Below, one piece after another: positions 43,769 through 52,417 of a stretch of 64,000 nucleotides of DNA. Numbering within the stretch: the stretch's first letter is position 1; every line of letters starts with the position of its first letter. The translations under genes and the position numbers were made by a program. Source of the DNA: JALZUE01 sp051251725 (lineage in GTDB: Bacteria > Pseudomonadota > Gammaproteobacteria > Enterobacterales > Alteromonadaceae); assembly GCA_051251725.1 (NCBI GenBank), contig JBPOFN010000014.1, positions 41,211 to 105,210 on the forward strand. Reading direction: 5' to 3'. The notes under the pieces were generated by a model. The model was not told the DNA's origin, ran no database searches, and worked only from the letters and a program-made list of their open reading frames with translations.

Positions 43769-44038
43769 TTATTTACCTTTGATTAATACCATGATTTCTT
43801 TGTCGTCTAATGCTTTGAAGTCATTAGCTTCTAATTCATCATTAATACAAACTGTTAAGTATTGTGTTAATTGGCTTGCTTCAATTTCATCATCAGCAGC
43901 GTCTTCTTTACACATTTTGACAATCGCTTTTACTTCTTTAACTGATGGTTTAAGGTCATCGGCAGCGTTAACTAAAAAAGAGCTACATGCGAATAGTAAA
44001 CCCGCTAGTGGAAGAACCATATTGTTACGTTGTTTCAT
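43769..44038 (-). CDS. Small secreted Cys-containing protein, copy A
   Basis: An 89-residue protein with a signal peptide (hydrophobic core MVLPLAGLLFACSSFLV, cleavage near VNA-ADD), so a mature periplasmic protein of about 65 residues with two Cys residues spaced 21 apart (KMCKED and TVCINDE). The end CINDELEANDFKALDDKE resembles CVNEDLKASDYKTFSSYS of the protein encoded at 44470-44730, so the two are diverged paralogues. The ATG at 44038 has a GAAGGAA site before it. It is the last gene of the operon. The family is unknown to me; a disulfide between the two Cys is likely in the periplasm. Confidence 0.78.
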   Translation of the reverse strand: MKQRNNMVLPLAGLLFACSSFLVNAADDLKPSVKEVKAIVKMCKEDAADDEIEASQLTQYLTVCINDELEANDFKALDDKEIMVLIKGK

Positions 44039-44104
44039 TTTATTTTCCTTCATTAAGATGATTGGCTTTTAATTGTGCGGTATAACCAATCGCCAATTAT
44101 TTAA

Positions 44105-44470
44105 TTAACCAGCAAGTCCGATATTTAATAAGTCATTACTGCTGTTTTGATTAAAGTTTAAGTGAGTCGCTCTAGTGTTATGAGAAAAACCATGGAAAGT
44201 TTTACTTTTCTGAATGGCGTTTAAATATTTTCGCCACAGTTTTACTGGGTATAAACTGCTGCATTCTGCTGAACTTAAGTCTTGAATAAATTGAAGCTCT
44301 TCTTCATTTTCAGGTGTTAATGTTCCCGCTTGTAAGCCCGTTAAAGTTTGACCATAACGGATCAGTTCTTCTGATTCACGTTTGTTAAAATAGCTACTGC
44401 GAGATAAACCACGGGGGAATATATCAGTGGCATAAAACGGTGATGAACCCATTCTAATTGATGTTTCCAT
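44105..44470 (-). CDS. MaoP (DUF413/YifE) family protein
   Basis: A 121-residue cytoplasmic protein matching the MaoP/DUF413 family: DIFPRGLSRSSYFNKRESEELIRYG corresponds to the [24 protein letters not shown] start of E. coli MaoP, followed by LTPENEEELQFIQ and the basic KLWRKYLNAIQKSKTFHGFS. In E. coli MaoP helps to organise the Ori macrodomain through the maoS site and is divergent from the hdfR LysR gene; here a HdfR-like gene is also divergent two genes upstream. The start overlaps the stop of the upstream small gene by one base (TAATG), showing coupling. The C-terminal 20 residues are extra and Asn-rich. Confidence 0.8.
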   Translation of the reverse strand: METSIRMGSSPFYATDIFPRGLSRSSYFNKRESEELIRYGQTLTGLQAGTLTPENEEELQFIQDLSSAECSSLYPVKLWRKYLNAIQKSKTFHGFSHNTRATHLNFNQNSSNDLLNIGLAG

Positions 44471-44730
44471 TATTCTTCTTCCTTATCAACGGCAGCTTTC
44501 AAGGCTGAATAACTACTGAAAGTTTTATAGTCTGATGCTTTTAAATCTTCATTAACGCAATTCAGGACAAAGTTTTCTAAACTTGTTTCTTCGTCGGTAA
44601 ATGAATCAAAACAATAGTCGTATAAATTTTTCACTAAGTATGTCGGTGGTTCTTGAACGTCTTGTTCTTCATTTGCTGTGCTGGTAAATGCAAATAAGAA
44701 GCTAATAAAAAATAAAAAAATAAGTTTCAT
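44470..44730 (-). CDS. Small secreted Cys-containing protein, copy B
   Basis: An 86-residue protein with a signal peptide (LIFLFFISFLFAFTSTA-NEE). The mature protein has two Cys residues (DYCFDS and LNCVNEDL) 19 residues apart. The C-terminal half is clearly related to the protein of 43769-44038 (CVNEDLKASDYKTF versus CINDELEANDFKAL), so a duplication is likely. It is the first gene of the operon and overlaps the MaoP-family gene by one base. Function unknown. Confidence 0.78.
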   Translation of the reverse strand: MKLIFLFFISFLFAFTSTANEEQDVQEPPTYLVKNLYDYCFDSFTDEETSLENFVLNCVNEDLKASDYKTFSSYSALKAAVDKEEE

Positions 44731-44861
44731 TCGCTATTCCTAGCTAGGCTTTGACTTGGCAAGAATGTATGCTCAGGGGACTAAAAAGGGAAGTAAATAA
44801 TAATTGTCTTAAAGACAAATATTATTTAAATTACAGGCAACATTTTTGTTGAATTATTGTT

Positions 44862-45692
44862 ATGGATATTAGGGTATTTAAAACATTTGTCGCAGTGGCT
44901 GAGAATCGTCATTTTGGCCGTGCTGCTGAGCAGCAATATTTAACGCAGGCGGCGGTAAGTGCTCGTATTAAACAACTGGAAGAATTCTATTGTACAGCAT
45001 TATTTTTAAGGGAAAAGAATAATTTAAAGCTGACCTTAGCGGGTGAGTCGTTATTGGCCTATGCCTATATCATTATCGAAAAAATAGAGCAGTCGAAAGC
45101 TGCGATCAATATTGCTAGTCAGCAAAAAGTGTCATTTAATATTGCTGCCACGCCAAACATTTGGGATGCGTATTTATGCCGCCGTGTCCATGACATTGAT
45201 GATTTATTTGCCGGCGTTGTCTTAGGCACTGAAATATCGGTTCGAGAAGCAATTCAGCGTAAACTCGACGATAGAACGCTAGATGTTGCGCTATTAGCTG
45301 ATCCCATTAAAGAAGGGGATTTTCAAAACGCCTTGATTGGTTATTTTGATTTAAGCTTGGTGGGTACCTCGGCTACTTTCAGCCCTGAAACTGACAACTA
45401 TATTTTTGTTGATTGGGGCATCACTTATTGTAAAGAACACGCGAATACTCATCGTATCTTCCCAATCCATAAAACCTCAACCGCGATGATCGCGCTTGAA
45501 TTAATGTTAGCGAAACAAGGTTTTGCTTATTTACCGTCAGAGCTTGCGGCACCTTATATAATGGACGGGGTTCTACATGCGATTGAAACACCATTGCAAA
45601 TTAAACGACCTATTTATTTGGTCAGCCGAAAAGATGGCATTAATGAGGTAATGGTAACTGAGTTGATTAACTTATTAACCGATAATCAATAA
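44862..45692 (+). CDS. LysR-family regulator, HdfR-like
   Basis: A 276-residue LysR regulator. The winged helix [41 protein letters not shown] closely follows that of E. coli HdfR ([24 protein letters not shown]). The rest is a moderately diverged effector domain ending [10 protein letters not shown]. It is divergent from the MaoP-family operon with 131 bp between, the same relationship that hdfR and maoP have in E. coli. The conserved neighbourhood supports the HdfR reading and suggests it regulates the operon; targets are unknown. A second HdfR-like gene lies 170 bp downstream on the opposite strand. Confidence 0.85.
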   Translation: [276 protein letters not shown]

Positions 45693-45863
45693 GTGCTTTG
45701 TGGTTGAAATAAAATATTAAGTGGTGGTACGTTTGTTATTAAATAAGCGTTATTTACGGTTTGATAAATTTTTTTTATCAGTACCATCAAAATTTTAGTT
45801 TGGTGACGAAACGCGCCTTTTAATGATACGGTCAAACCTTACTTGCGCTATTTCGTTAACAAA

Positions 45864-46706
45864 TTATGAAGCGACATAAGGAAATAACTGCAGGGCATGA
45901 TGAATGATCTCAGATTTCTGGCTCTTAGCTAAATAAATCGCATATACATCACGGGAATAAGTTTTAGCGTCTTTAACAATATGGAGCTTATTTTTACTTA
46001 GGTATTCAAAACACATTTGCCTTGGTAATAAAGCGCAGCCACCGGCATCAATAATAAAGTTCATCGCAATTCTGGGTTGGCTCATAAAATGACGAATTGT
46101 TGATAGGTGACTGAAATCACGCATAAATTGTGAGTTAATTGCCTCGCCATAATCCACCATCACCATATTATCTAATTGAGTAATGTCGGCATATTTATCC
46201 GTGCTTACTAAATACAAAGGTACGGTAGTAACCTTTTCTGTGACCAGATCTTCAATAAAAGGCGGTTCAAATAAAAAGGCTAGATCGACTAACCGATTCA
46301 GGATGTTCTTTCTTAAGTCAGTTGGTGAATAAGTGTTAGTGAAGAGGCTAACATCGTCTAAATTACGGTGAATTTTTTTCAGCCAATCTTGTAATACAAT
46401 ATCCCAAATGGCCATCATCGAGCCAACAAACAGCTGGGTTGAGCTAGAGTCAGCAATACCAACGTCTTGTTTTACTTTTTGCCACATTAATAGCATTTCT
46501 TTCGCATGCTTAATTAACCGATGGCCTTCAGGTGTTAATTTCATGTGTTTATGACTACGATCAAATAACAGCACACCTAATTCTTCTTCCAGCTGTTTTA
46601 TACGAGCGCTGACGGCGGATTGAGTAATAAATAAATTTTCAGAGGCTACTCTAAAATGCAATGTTTCAGAAACTTCGATAAAAGTCTTTAGTAACTCAAT
46701 TTTCAT
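45864..46706 (-). CDS. LysR-family regulator, second HdfR-like gene
   Basis: A regulator of about 280 residues, convergent with the first HdfR-like gene. I start at the ATG at 46706 ([36 protein letters not shown]), which aligns with the HdfR start; an upstream in-frame TTG adds eight residues. The helix-turn-helix is HdfR-type ([14 protein letters not shown]), and the effector domain has the segment [21 protein letters not shown] typical of the group. It is divergent from rimK with 117 bp between starts, so it may control the rimK operon. The two HdfR-like genes in tandem opposition probably arose by duplication. Confidence 0.85.
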   Translation of the reverse strand: [280 protein letters not shown]

Positions 46707-46823
46707 ATTTAGCCCCATAGCTTTAATCAAAATATTTTATCAAACACAGCAAATTAATTCATTTTATTTTATGGTGTTTTTATCCTACATTTACTCCAAC
46801 AACCTAATTATGGAATTTTTAAA

Positions 46824-47750
46824 ATGAAAATAGCAATTTTATCACGCAATAAATCACTCTACTCTACTAACCGATTAGTAGAAGCGGGTAGAAAACTAGG
46901 CCATGAAGTTGATGTTATTGATACTTTGCATTGTTATATGGATATTACCAGTAGCCGACCAACTGTACGTTATCACGGTAAAGAGTTACCTGCATATGAT
47001 GCGGTAATTCCACGTATTGGTGCCTCAGTAACGTTCTACGGTACCGCGGTAGCAAGACAATTTGAAATGATGGGCACTTACAATATCAACGAATCAGTTG
47101 CTATTAGCCGTTCACGTGACAAATTACGTTCATTACAATTACTTTCTCGTAAAGGCATTGGCCTACCTAGAACAGGTTTTGCGAGCAAGCCTGATAATGT
47201 TAAAGATTTAATTAAAAATGTTGGTGGCGCGCCGTTAGTTGTTAAGTTACTTGAAGGTACGCAAGGCATCGGCGTGGTACTTGCTGATACAGCGAAAGCA
47301 GCAGAAAGTATTATTGAAGCGTTCATGGGTTTAAAAGCAAACATCTTGATTCAAGAGTTTGTTAAAGAAGCTGGCGGTGCTGATATTCGCTGTTTAGTCA
47401 TTGGCGGTAAAGTGGTTGCAGCAATGAAGCGTCAAGGTGCTGAAGGCGAATTCCGTTCTAATTTACATCGCGGCGGTAGTGCTGAAGTAGTTAAATTAAC
47501 AAAAGCAGAGCGTGAAACAGCAGTTAATGCCGCTAAAATTATGGGCTTAAATTTCTGTGGTGTTGATTTACTTCGCTCACAAAATGGTCCTATGGTAATG
47601 GAAGTTAACTCATCACCCGGCTTAGAAGGCATTGAAACAGCAACAGGCCTTGATGTGGCAAGTAAAGTTATTAACTTTATCGTAAAAACGGTAGAAGAAA
47701 ACATTAATAAAAAACCTGCAAGTGTTAACAAAACTCGCGGTAAGGGGTAA
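46824..47750 (+). CDS. rimK: Alpha-L-glutamate ligase RimK
   Basis: A 308-residue ATP-grasp enzyme of the RimK family, which adds glutamate residues to the C-terminus of ribosomal protein S6 in E. coli. It shows the RimK N-terminus MKIAILSRNKSLYSTNRLVEAGRKLGH, the ATP-grasp stretches VVKLLEGTQGIGVVLAD and ILIQEFVKEAGGADIRCLVIGG, the KRQGAEGEFRSNLHRGG loop and the metal-binding FCGVDLLRSQNGPMVMEVNSSPGLEGIE. It is the first gene of a co-directional six-gene set; the next gene begins 5 bases after its stop. Confidence 0.95.
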   Translation: MKIAILSRNKSLYSTNRLVEAGRKLGHEVDVIDTLHCYMDITSSRPTVRYHGKELPAYDAVIPRIGASVTFYGTAVARQFEMMGTYNINESVAISRSRDKLRSLQLLSRKGIGLPRTGFASKPDNVKDLIKNVGGAPLVVKLLEGTQGIGVVLADTAKAAESIIEAFMGLKANILIQEFVKEAGGADIRCLVIGGKVVAAMKRQGAEGEFRSNLHRGGSAEVVKLTKAERETAVNAAKIMGLNFCGVDLLRSQNGPMVMEVNSSPGLEGIETATGLDVASKVINFIVKTVEENINKKPASVNKTRGKG

Positions 47751-47755
47751 TTACA

Positions 47756-48811
47756 GTGTCGGCATTAACCATTGGGAAATACACCATATTACCTGGTGAA
47801 ACCAAAAAAATTGAATTGCCAGTGGCAAAATTGTACACAGATACCGAAGTATCATTACCTGTGTACATTGTTCGCGGCAAAAAAGAAGGCCCGACAATTT
47901 TTGTTAGTGCCGCTATTCATGGTGATGAGCTTAATGGTATTGAAATTATCAGACGGCTTATTGCCAGCAAAAAACTAAAAGTCACCGCCGGTACTTTAAT
48001 TGCTGTGCCGATGGTAAATGTTTATGGCGTTGTAAACCAAAGCCGTTATATGCCAGACAGACGCGATTTAAATCGCTGTTTTCCAGGTTCGGCGAAAGGT
48101 TCATTAGCGGGTCGCCTAGCGAACATCTTTTTGAAAGAAATCGTTAAGCATTGTGATTATGGTATTGATTTACATACTGGCGCTATTCATCGTTCTAACT
48201 TACCGCAAATAAGAGCGGATTTAAGTGATGAGAAAACCACTGAACTTGCCACCGCGTTTGGTGTGCCAGTGATTATCGATGCTAATATTTTAGACGGTTC
48301 GTTACGTTCAGCAGCTAAAGATAATAATACCAAGGTCTTAGTTTATGAAGCTGGAGAAGCGTTAAGATTTGACGAATTTTCAATTCTGGCGGGGATGAAA
48401 GGGGTCATCAATGTTTTAAGACATTTAGGGATGATCAAAAAAAGTCGCAGTCGTAAAGTGCCGGCGTCACCTTTTATTGCCCATAACAGTGGTTGGATCC
48501 GCGCTAATGCCAGTGGCTTTGTTAGCCATAAATTTGACTTAGGCGACCAAGTAGAAAAAAATCAGGTCCTTGCTGAAATAGGTAGCCCGTACGGGGAAAT
48601 AACTGAGCATGTACTCTCTAATCATAAAGGGATTATTATTGGTAAACAAAATATTCCTTTAGTGCAAGAAGGCGAAGCTATGTACCATATTGCTTACTTT
48701 AATGAAGACGCCTGTGATGTTGCTGATCATATTGGCAATGTCCAAGATGAACTTATTGAACGCGCACAGGTTGAACAAAATGCGTTAGACAATCAAGGTA
48801 TGAATCCATGA
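47756..48811 (+). CDS. Succinylglutamate desuccinylase/aspartoacylase-like zinc enzyme
   Basis: A 351-residue M14-like zinc hydrolase of the AstE/AspA superfamily. Zinc site IFVSAAIHGDELNGIEIIRRL contains the HxxE pair, and DYGIDLHTGAIHR carries the third ligand; NRCFPG and LVYEAGEALRFD are further family segments. The C-terminal 80 residues form a biotinyl-like beta domain (GWIRANASGFVSHKFDLGDQV). It starts at GTG 47756 with the ribosome site AAGGGG in the 3' end of rimK. Its ATGA overlap with the next gene shows coupling. Enzymes of this type next to rimK may trim glutamyl or N-acyl products (inference); substrate unknown. Confidence 0.88.
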   Translation: MSALTIGKYTILPGETKKIELPVAKLYTDTEVSLPVYIVRGKKEGPTIFVSAAIHGDELNGIEIIRRLIASKKLKVTAGTLIAVPMVNVYGVVNQSRYMPDRRDLNRCFPGSAKGSLAGRLANIFLKEIVKHCDYGIDLHTGAIHRSNLPQIRADLSDEKTTELATAFGVPVIIDANILDGSLRSAAKDNNTKVLVYEAGEALRFDEFSILAGMKGVINVLRHLGMIKKSRSRKVPASPFIAHNSGWIRANASGFVSHKFDLGDQVEKNQVLAEIGSPYGEITEHVLSNHKGIIIGKQNIPLVQEGEAMYHIAYFNEDACDVADHIGNVQDELIERAQVEQNALDNQGMNP

Positions 48812-49248
48812 AAAAAGACAAGATAATTATTGGCCGACTTGAAACGATGTCGTTGCCTGATTTAAATATCACTAATTTACATGTGCGCGTTGATACTGGC
48901 GCACAAACATCATCGTTACATGTTGATAATATTAAACAAATAAAGATGAATGGTAAGCCGGCAGTAACTTTTGATCTACATCCTGATTCGCATGACGTGA
49001 GTGTGGTTACCAAGTGTAAAGCGCTTATTGATGATATTCGAAAAGTTAAATCATCGAATGGAATTAGTGAACAACGTTTTGTTATTAAAACGACAGCGCA
49101 ATTAGGTGGGTTAAGCTGGCCGATTCAAATTTCGTTAACGGATCGCTCTGATATGACCTATTTAATGTTGTTAGGGCGAGAAGCATTAGGGGATAAATTT
49201 TATATTGATCCTGATGAAGTTTTTCTAGCCTCAACCAGTCATAAATAA
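48808..49248 (+). CDS. RimB/RloA2-like retropepsin-fold protease
   Basis: A 146-residue ATP-dependent zinc-protease-annotated protein of the DUF785/RimB family, a retropepsin-like fold. The active-site motif HVRVDTGAQTSSLHV contains the catalytic Asp in DTGA, and the second signature GREALGDKFYIDP is near the C-terminus. Family members accompany RimK and are thought to act on its product. It overlaps the upstream gene by ATGA. The common annotation as zinc protease is historical. Confidence 0.88.
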   Translation: MKKDKIIIGRLETMSLPDLNITNLHVRVDTGAQTSSLHVDNIKQIKMNGKPAVTFDLHPDSHDVSVVTKCKALIDDIRKVKSSNGISEQRFVIKTTAQLGGLSWPIQISLTDRSDMTYLMLLGREALGDKFYIDPDEVFLASTSHK

Positions 49249-49257
49249 AGGTTTGAT

Positions 49258-50139
49258 ATGGAAGCTTTAGCTAATTTTTTAAATATTGTGGTCGTTAGTT
49301 TTAACGACCACACTTTTACGATTGGTAATATTTTAATGGTGCCGTTATGGCTCATCATTAGCGTATTAATTACTAAGATTTTAATTAGAAGAATTAGCAA
49401 AGAATTAAGAAATAGAAATAAAGATCCAAACCTTATTCAATTAATTGAACGCGGTGCCTTTATTCTAGCGATCATTATTATTTTTCTTACCACACTATCT
49501 TTGCTGCAAGTGCCGATCACAGCTTTCGCCTTTTTATCTGGTGCTGTTGCGATTGGTTTTGGTTTTGGCGCGCAAAATATCATTAATAACTTTATTAGTG
49601 GTTGGATATTAATCGGCGAAAAACCGATCAGAATTGGCGATTTTCTCGAAATAGAAGAAACCAAAGGTATTGTGGAAGAAATTAATACTCGTTCAACCCG
49701 AATTCGTCGTGTTGATGGTGTGCATTTATTAGTACCGAACAGTAAATTACTTGAAAATACAGTGATTAATTGGACTTTGCGTGATCGCATGGTGCGCGGT
49801 ACGGTTCGTGTGGGTGTTGCTTATGGCAGCCCGTGTAAAAAGGTGGCGGAATTAATTTTACAAGCCGCTAAAGAGCAAGAGGATGTATTAAGCGATCCAG
49901 AAGCAGCCGTATTTTTTATCGACTTTGGTGATAATGCGTTAATTTTTGATGTTTATTTTTGGATAAATTCACAAGTCGAAGGTGGTTTAAGACTAATGGC
50001 GAGTAATATTCGTTTTAGAATTGATGAGCTTCTTGCCGAACATGAAATTGTGATAGCCTTCCCACAACGAGATATACATGTTGATGGTAAATTGACCATA
50101 CAACGAGCACAAAAGGAAACAGATAGTACGAATGTTTGA
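49258..50139 (+). CDS. MscS-family mechanosensitive channel, first copy
   Basis: A 293-residue inner-membrane protein with three N-terminal helices (about 15-40, 60-80, 90-115) and a soluble C-terminal MscS vestibule. The pore-lining helix and following beta-domain are recognisable in FLSGAVAIGFGFGAQNIINNFISGWILIGEKPIRIGDFLE and TRSTRIRRVDGVHLLVPNS. It releases solutes on osmotic downshock. It starts 9 bases after the RimB-like gene and overlaps the next MscS gene by 8 bases. Two adjacent MscS genes in one operon may form paired channels of different properties. Confidence 0.92.
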   Translation: MEALANFLNIVVVSFNDHTFTIGNILMVPLWLIISVLITKILIRRISKELRNRNKDPNLIQLIERGAFILAIIIIFLTTLSLLQVPITAFAFLSGAVAIGFGFGAQNIINNFISGWILIGEKPIRIGDFLEIEETKGIVEEINTRSTRIRRVDGVHLLVPNSKLLENTVINWTLRDRMVRGTVRVGVAYGSPCKKVAELILQAAKEQEDVLSDPEAAVFFIDFGDNALIFDVYFWINSQVEGGLRLMASNIRFRIDELLAEHEIVIAFPQRDIHVDGKLTIQRAQKETDSTNV

Positions 50140-50983
50140 GTTATTAACTGATAAAAAAATACTTACTTTAGCGTTATTCATTGTCAGTATAATTATTAAA
50201 TCTTTTTTGGTGCGTTACTTTAAAAAACGCAGACACCGTGCGGATAAAGATAGCCGTTTAATGGTGAATACCTTACGTAATATTATTAACTTATCAGTGG
50301 TTATTTTATTATTTATTTTGTGGGCAAAAGAGTTGCAGCAATTTGCTTTTTCAATTGCCGCTTTTGTTGTTGCTATAGTGTTGGCGACACGGGAATTGAT
50401 TCAATGTGTGATCGGTTTTATTTATCTTTCTAGTACCACACCATTTCGTATCGGCGATTGGATCCAAACCGGTAACTATACTGGCGAAGTAACCTCGACC
50501 GATTGGATAAAAGTAACTTTACTTGAAGTGTCGCAAGATAGTTATAGCTATACCGGAAAATCGGTTTTTATTCCAAATTCACAATTGATGACACAGCCGA
50601 TTAAAAACCTTAATTATATGCGCCGGTATGTGAATCATTCTTTTTCATTGGTTAAAAATGATGCCGGTATTAACCCGTTTATTTTTGAACAACCTATACT
50701 TGATAAGGCGAAAGAATATTGTGGCCCGTTTAATGATGTTGCTGAACGTTATAATGGCCTAATTCAAAATCGCTTAGATATTAAAATTTCGGGTCCTGAG
50801 CCGCATATTGAATTTACCACAACAGACCTTGGCCGTACTAAAATAACGATTTCAATCTTTTGTCCAACAGAGCAGGCGAGAATCATTGAGCAAAAACTGA
50901 TCAATGACTTTTTCACCTTATGGCAAGCAGAAAAAAAATCGCGTAGTACACCTGACGAAGTAAGTGATGTTACAGATGGGTAA
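50132..50983 (+). CDS. MscS-family mechanosensitive channel, second copy
   Basis: A 283-residue MscS-family protein with two or three N-terminal membrane helices (about 8-25, 50-70, 75-98) and the beta-domain segment TPFRIGDWIQTGNYTGEVTSTDWIKVTLLE followed by VFIPNSQLMTQPIKNLNY. The pore helix AAFVVAIVLATRELIQCVIGF lacks the usual Gly/Ala packing of the first copy, so gating may differ. It overlaps the upstream MscS gene by 8 bases and the following MgtE gene by 17 bases, showing a coupled operon. Confidence 0.88.
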   Translation: MFELLTDKKILTLALFIVSIIIKSFLVRYFKKRRHRADKDSRLMVNTLRNIINLSVVILLFILWAKELQQFAFSIAAFVVAIVLATRELIQCVIGFIYLSSTTPFRIGDWIQTGNYTGEVTSTDWIKVTLLEVSQDSYSYTGKSVFIPNSQLMTQPIKNLNYMRRYVNHSFSLVKNDAGINPFIFEQPILDKAKEYCGPFNDVAERYNGLIQNRLDIKISGPEPHIEFTTTDLGRTKITISIFCPTEQARIIEQKLINDFFTLWQAEKKSRSTPDEVSDVTDG

Positions 50984-52316
50984 GCTAGAGCCAAATGAAT
51001 TAGACTTTTCACCGGTTTTTGAAGCCTTTACCGTTTCTCCTTTTGTGTTGCCGCAAAGTTGTGAAAACTATACGGCGCAAAAATGGGCGTTATTGTTAGA
51101 GTCATCAACCAATGATCAGCGTTTGATACTTTGGCCGGCGATTAATAAACATTTAAAAAGTAGCATTTTAGCTGAAATGCGAGATGACTCTAGAAGTCAG
51201 CTACTTAAGGTGTTACCAGATAAAAATGTCGAGTTTGCGATTAAAAGCGCAACCGGCGCTGAAGCGATTGAAATTATTAGCTCGCTGCCAGCAAAAAAAG
51301 TTGCATCTGTCATCAAAAAGCTATCGGCGACGATGGCGCAAAGCGTCACTATTTCGATGAGTTATGACGATGATCAAATTGGCCGTTATGCCAATCCTGA
51401 AGTCTTTACCATTACTTTAGACGATGATATTCAAGCGATTATTAACGATATTACGCAAGTAGGCTTACCGCAATATACCGATTCACTGATCGTTATTGAT
51501 AAAGAAGGTTTCTATCAAGGGCTGGTTGATATCAACATGATATTGACGGCGACGGCAGTAGACTCTATTCGTTCATTGGTAACCAATGAGCCGTCAATAC
51601 AAGGCACAGTGTCATTATTAGAAGCATCGTCGACTATTAAAGCCAGCAAACGCACCATGTTGCCGATTGTTACTGATAACAATATTTTACTGGGCCGGAT
51701 TTCGATTAGTGATGCGCTGAATATTTTTCAGGGACATTACGAAGCGCAAATATCGCATTTAGGTAAAATGAATGATGAAGATTTATTTGCCCCGACTATG
51801 GTTAGTGCTCGACGACGAGCGACTTGGTTAGGAATTAATTTATTAACCGCGTTTATGGCGTCGTTTGTTATTGGTGTGTTTGACAAGGTGGTTGCTGAAG
51901 TTGTGGCATTAGCGATATTGATGCCGATTGTCGCGAGTATGGGCGGCATCACGGGTAGTCAAACACTCACCTTAACTATTCGCGGCTTAGCTACCGGACA
52001 GTTGGGGCCAGGGAACCTTAAAGCACTGCGAAATAAAGAGCTGCGAGTTTCTTCTATCAACGGCATTATTTGGGCAGTAGTGGTAGCGATTATTACCGGT
52101 TACTGGTTTAACAATGCTTGGCTGTCGGTTATTTTGGCGTTAGCCCTTATTGTTAATATGATTGTTGCCGCCTTCTTTGGGATTTTAATTCCGGTGACAT
52201 TAGACAAGCTTAAAATTGATCCCGCGCTTGCTGGCTCAGTTATTTTAACAACGGTTACTGATGTGATTGGTTTTTTTGTTTTTTTAGGCGCAGCTTCGTT
52301 AGTCTTTTTAAACTAA
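50967..52316 (+). CDS. MgtE-type magnesium transporter
   Basis: A Mg2+ channel/transporter of about 449 residues. The N-terminal helical N domain (to about residue 130) senses Mg2+, followed by a CBS pair (about 140-245, LIVIDKEGFYQGLVD and LPIVTDNNILLGRISISDAL) and a five-helix membrane domain with the pore signature MPIVASMGGITGSQTLTLTIRGLA. Length is normal. The start is uncertain: GTG 50964, ATG 50967 and ATG 50976 are all in frame; I prefer 50967 because GAAG lies before it. It is the last gene of the operon and is followed by a strong hairpin. Confidence 0.9.
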   Translation: MLQMGKLEPNELDFSPVFEAFTVSPFVLPQSCENYTAQKWALLLESSTNDQRLILWPAINKHLKSSILAEMRDDSRSQLLKVLPDKNVEFAIKSATGAEAIEIISSLPAKKVASVIKKLSATMAQSVTISMSYDDDQIGRYANPEVFTITLDDDIQAIINDITQVGLPQYTDSLIVIDKEGFYQGLVDINMILTATAVDSIRSLVTNEPSIQGTVSLLEASSTIKASKRTMLPIVTDNNILLGRISISDALNIFQGHYEAQISHLGKMNDEDLFAPTMVSARRRATWLGINLLTAFMASFVIGVFDKVVAEVVALAILMPIVASMGGITGSQTLTLTIRGLATGQLGPGNLKALRNKELRVSSINGIIWAVVVAIITGYWFNNAWLSVILALALIVNMIVAAFFGILIPVTLDKLKIDPALAGSVILTTVTDVIGFFVFLGAASLVFLN

Positions 52317-52357
52317 TTTAACTGACTGACGATTAAATTAAAAATTACTGTTGGCTA

Positions 52358-52399
52358 GCTAATATCTTCCCGCTAAATTATTAGCGGGAAGATATTAGC
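52358..52399. terminator. Perfect 19-bp hairpin after the MgtE gene
   Basis: GCTAATATCTTCCCGCTAA and TTAGCGGGAAGATATTAGC form perfect 19-bp arms with the 4-base loop ATTA. It lies between the convergent ends of the rimK operon and the polysaccharide cluster. There is no U-tract on either strand, so a role as bidirectional terminator relies on stem strength alone. Confidence 0.65.
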
Positions 52400-52417
52400 G
52401 TCAAGTCATTAGCTTCT

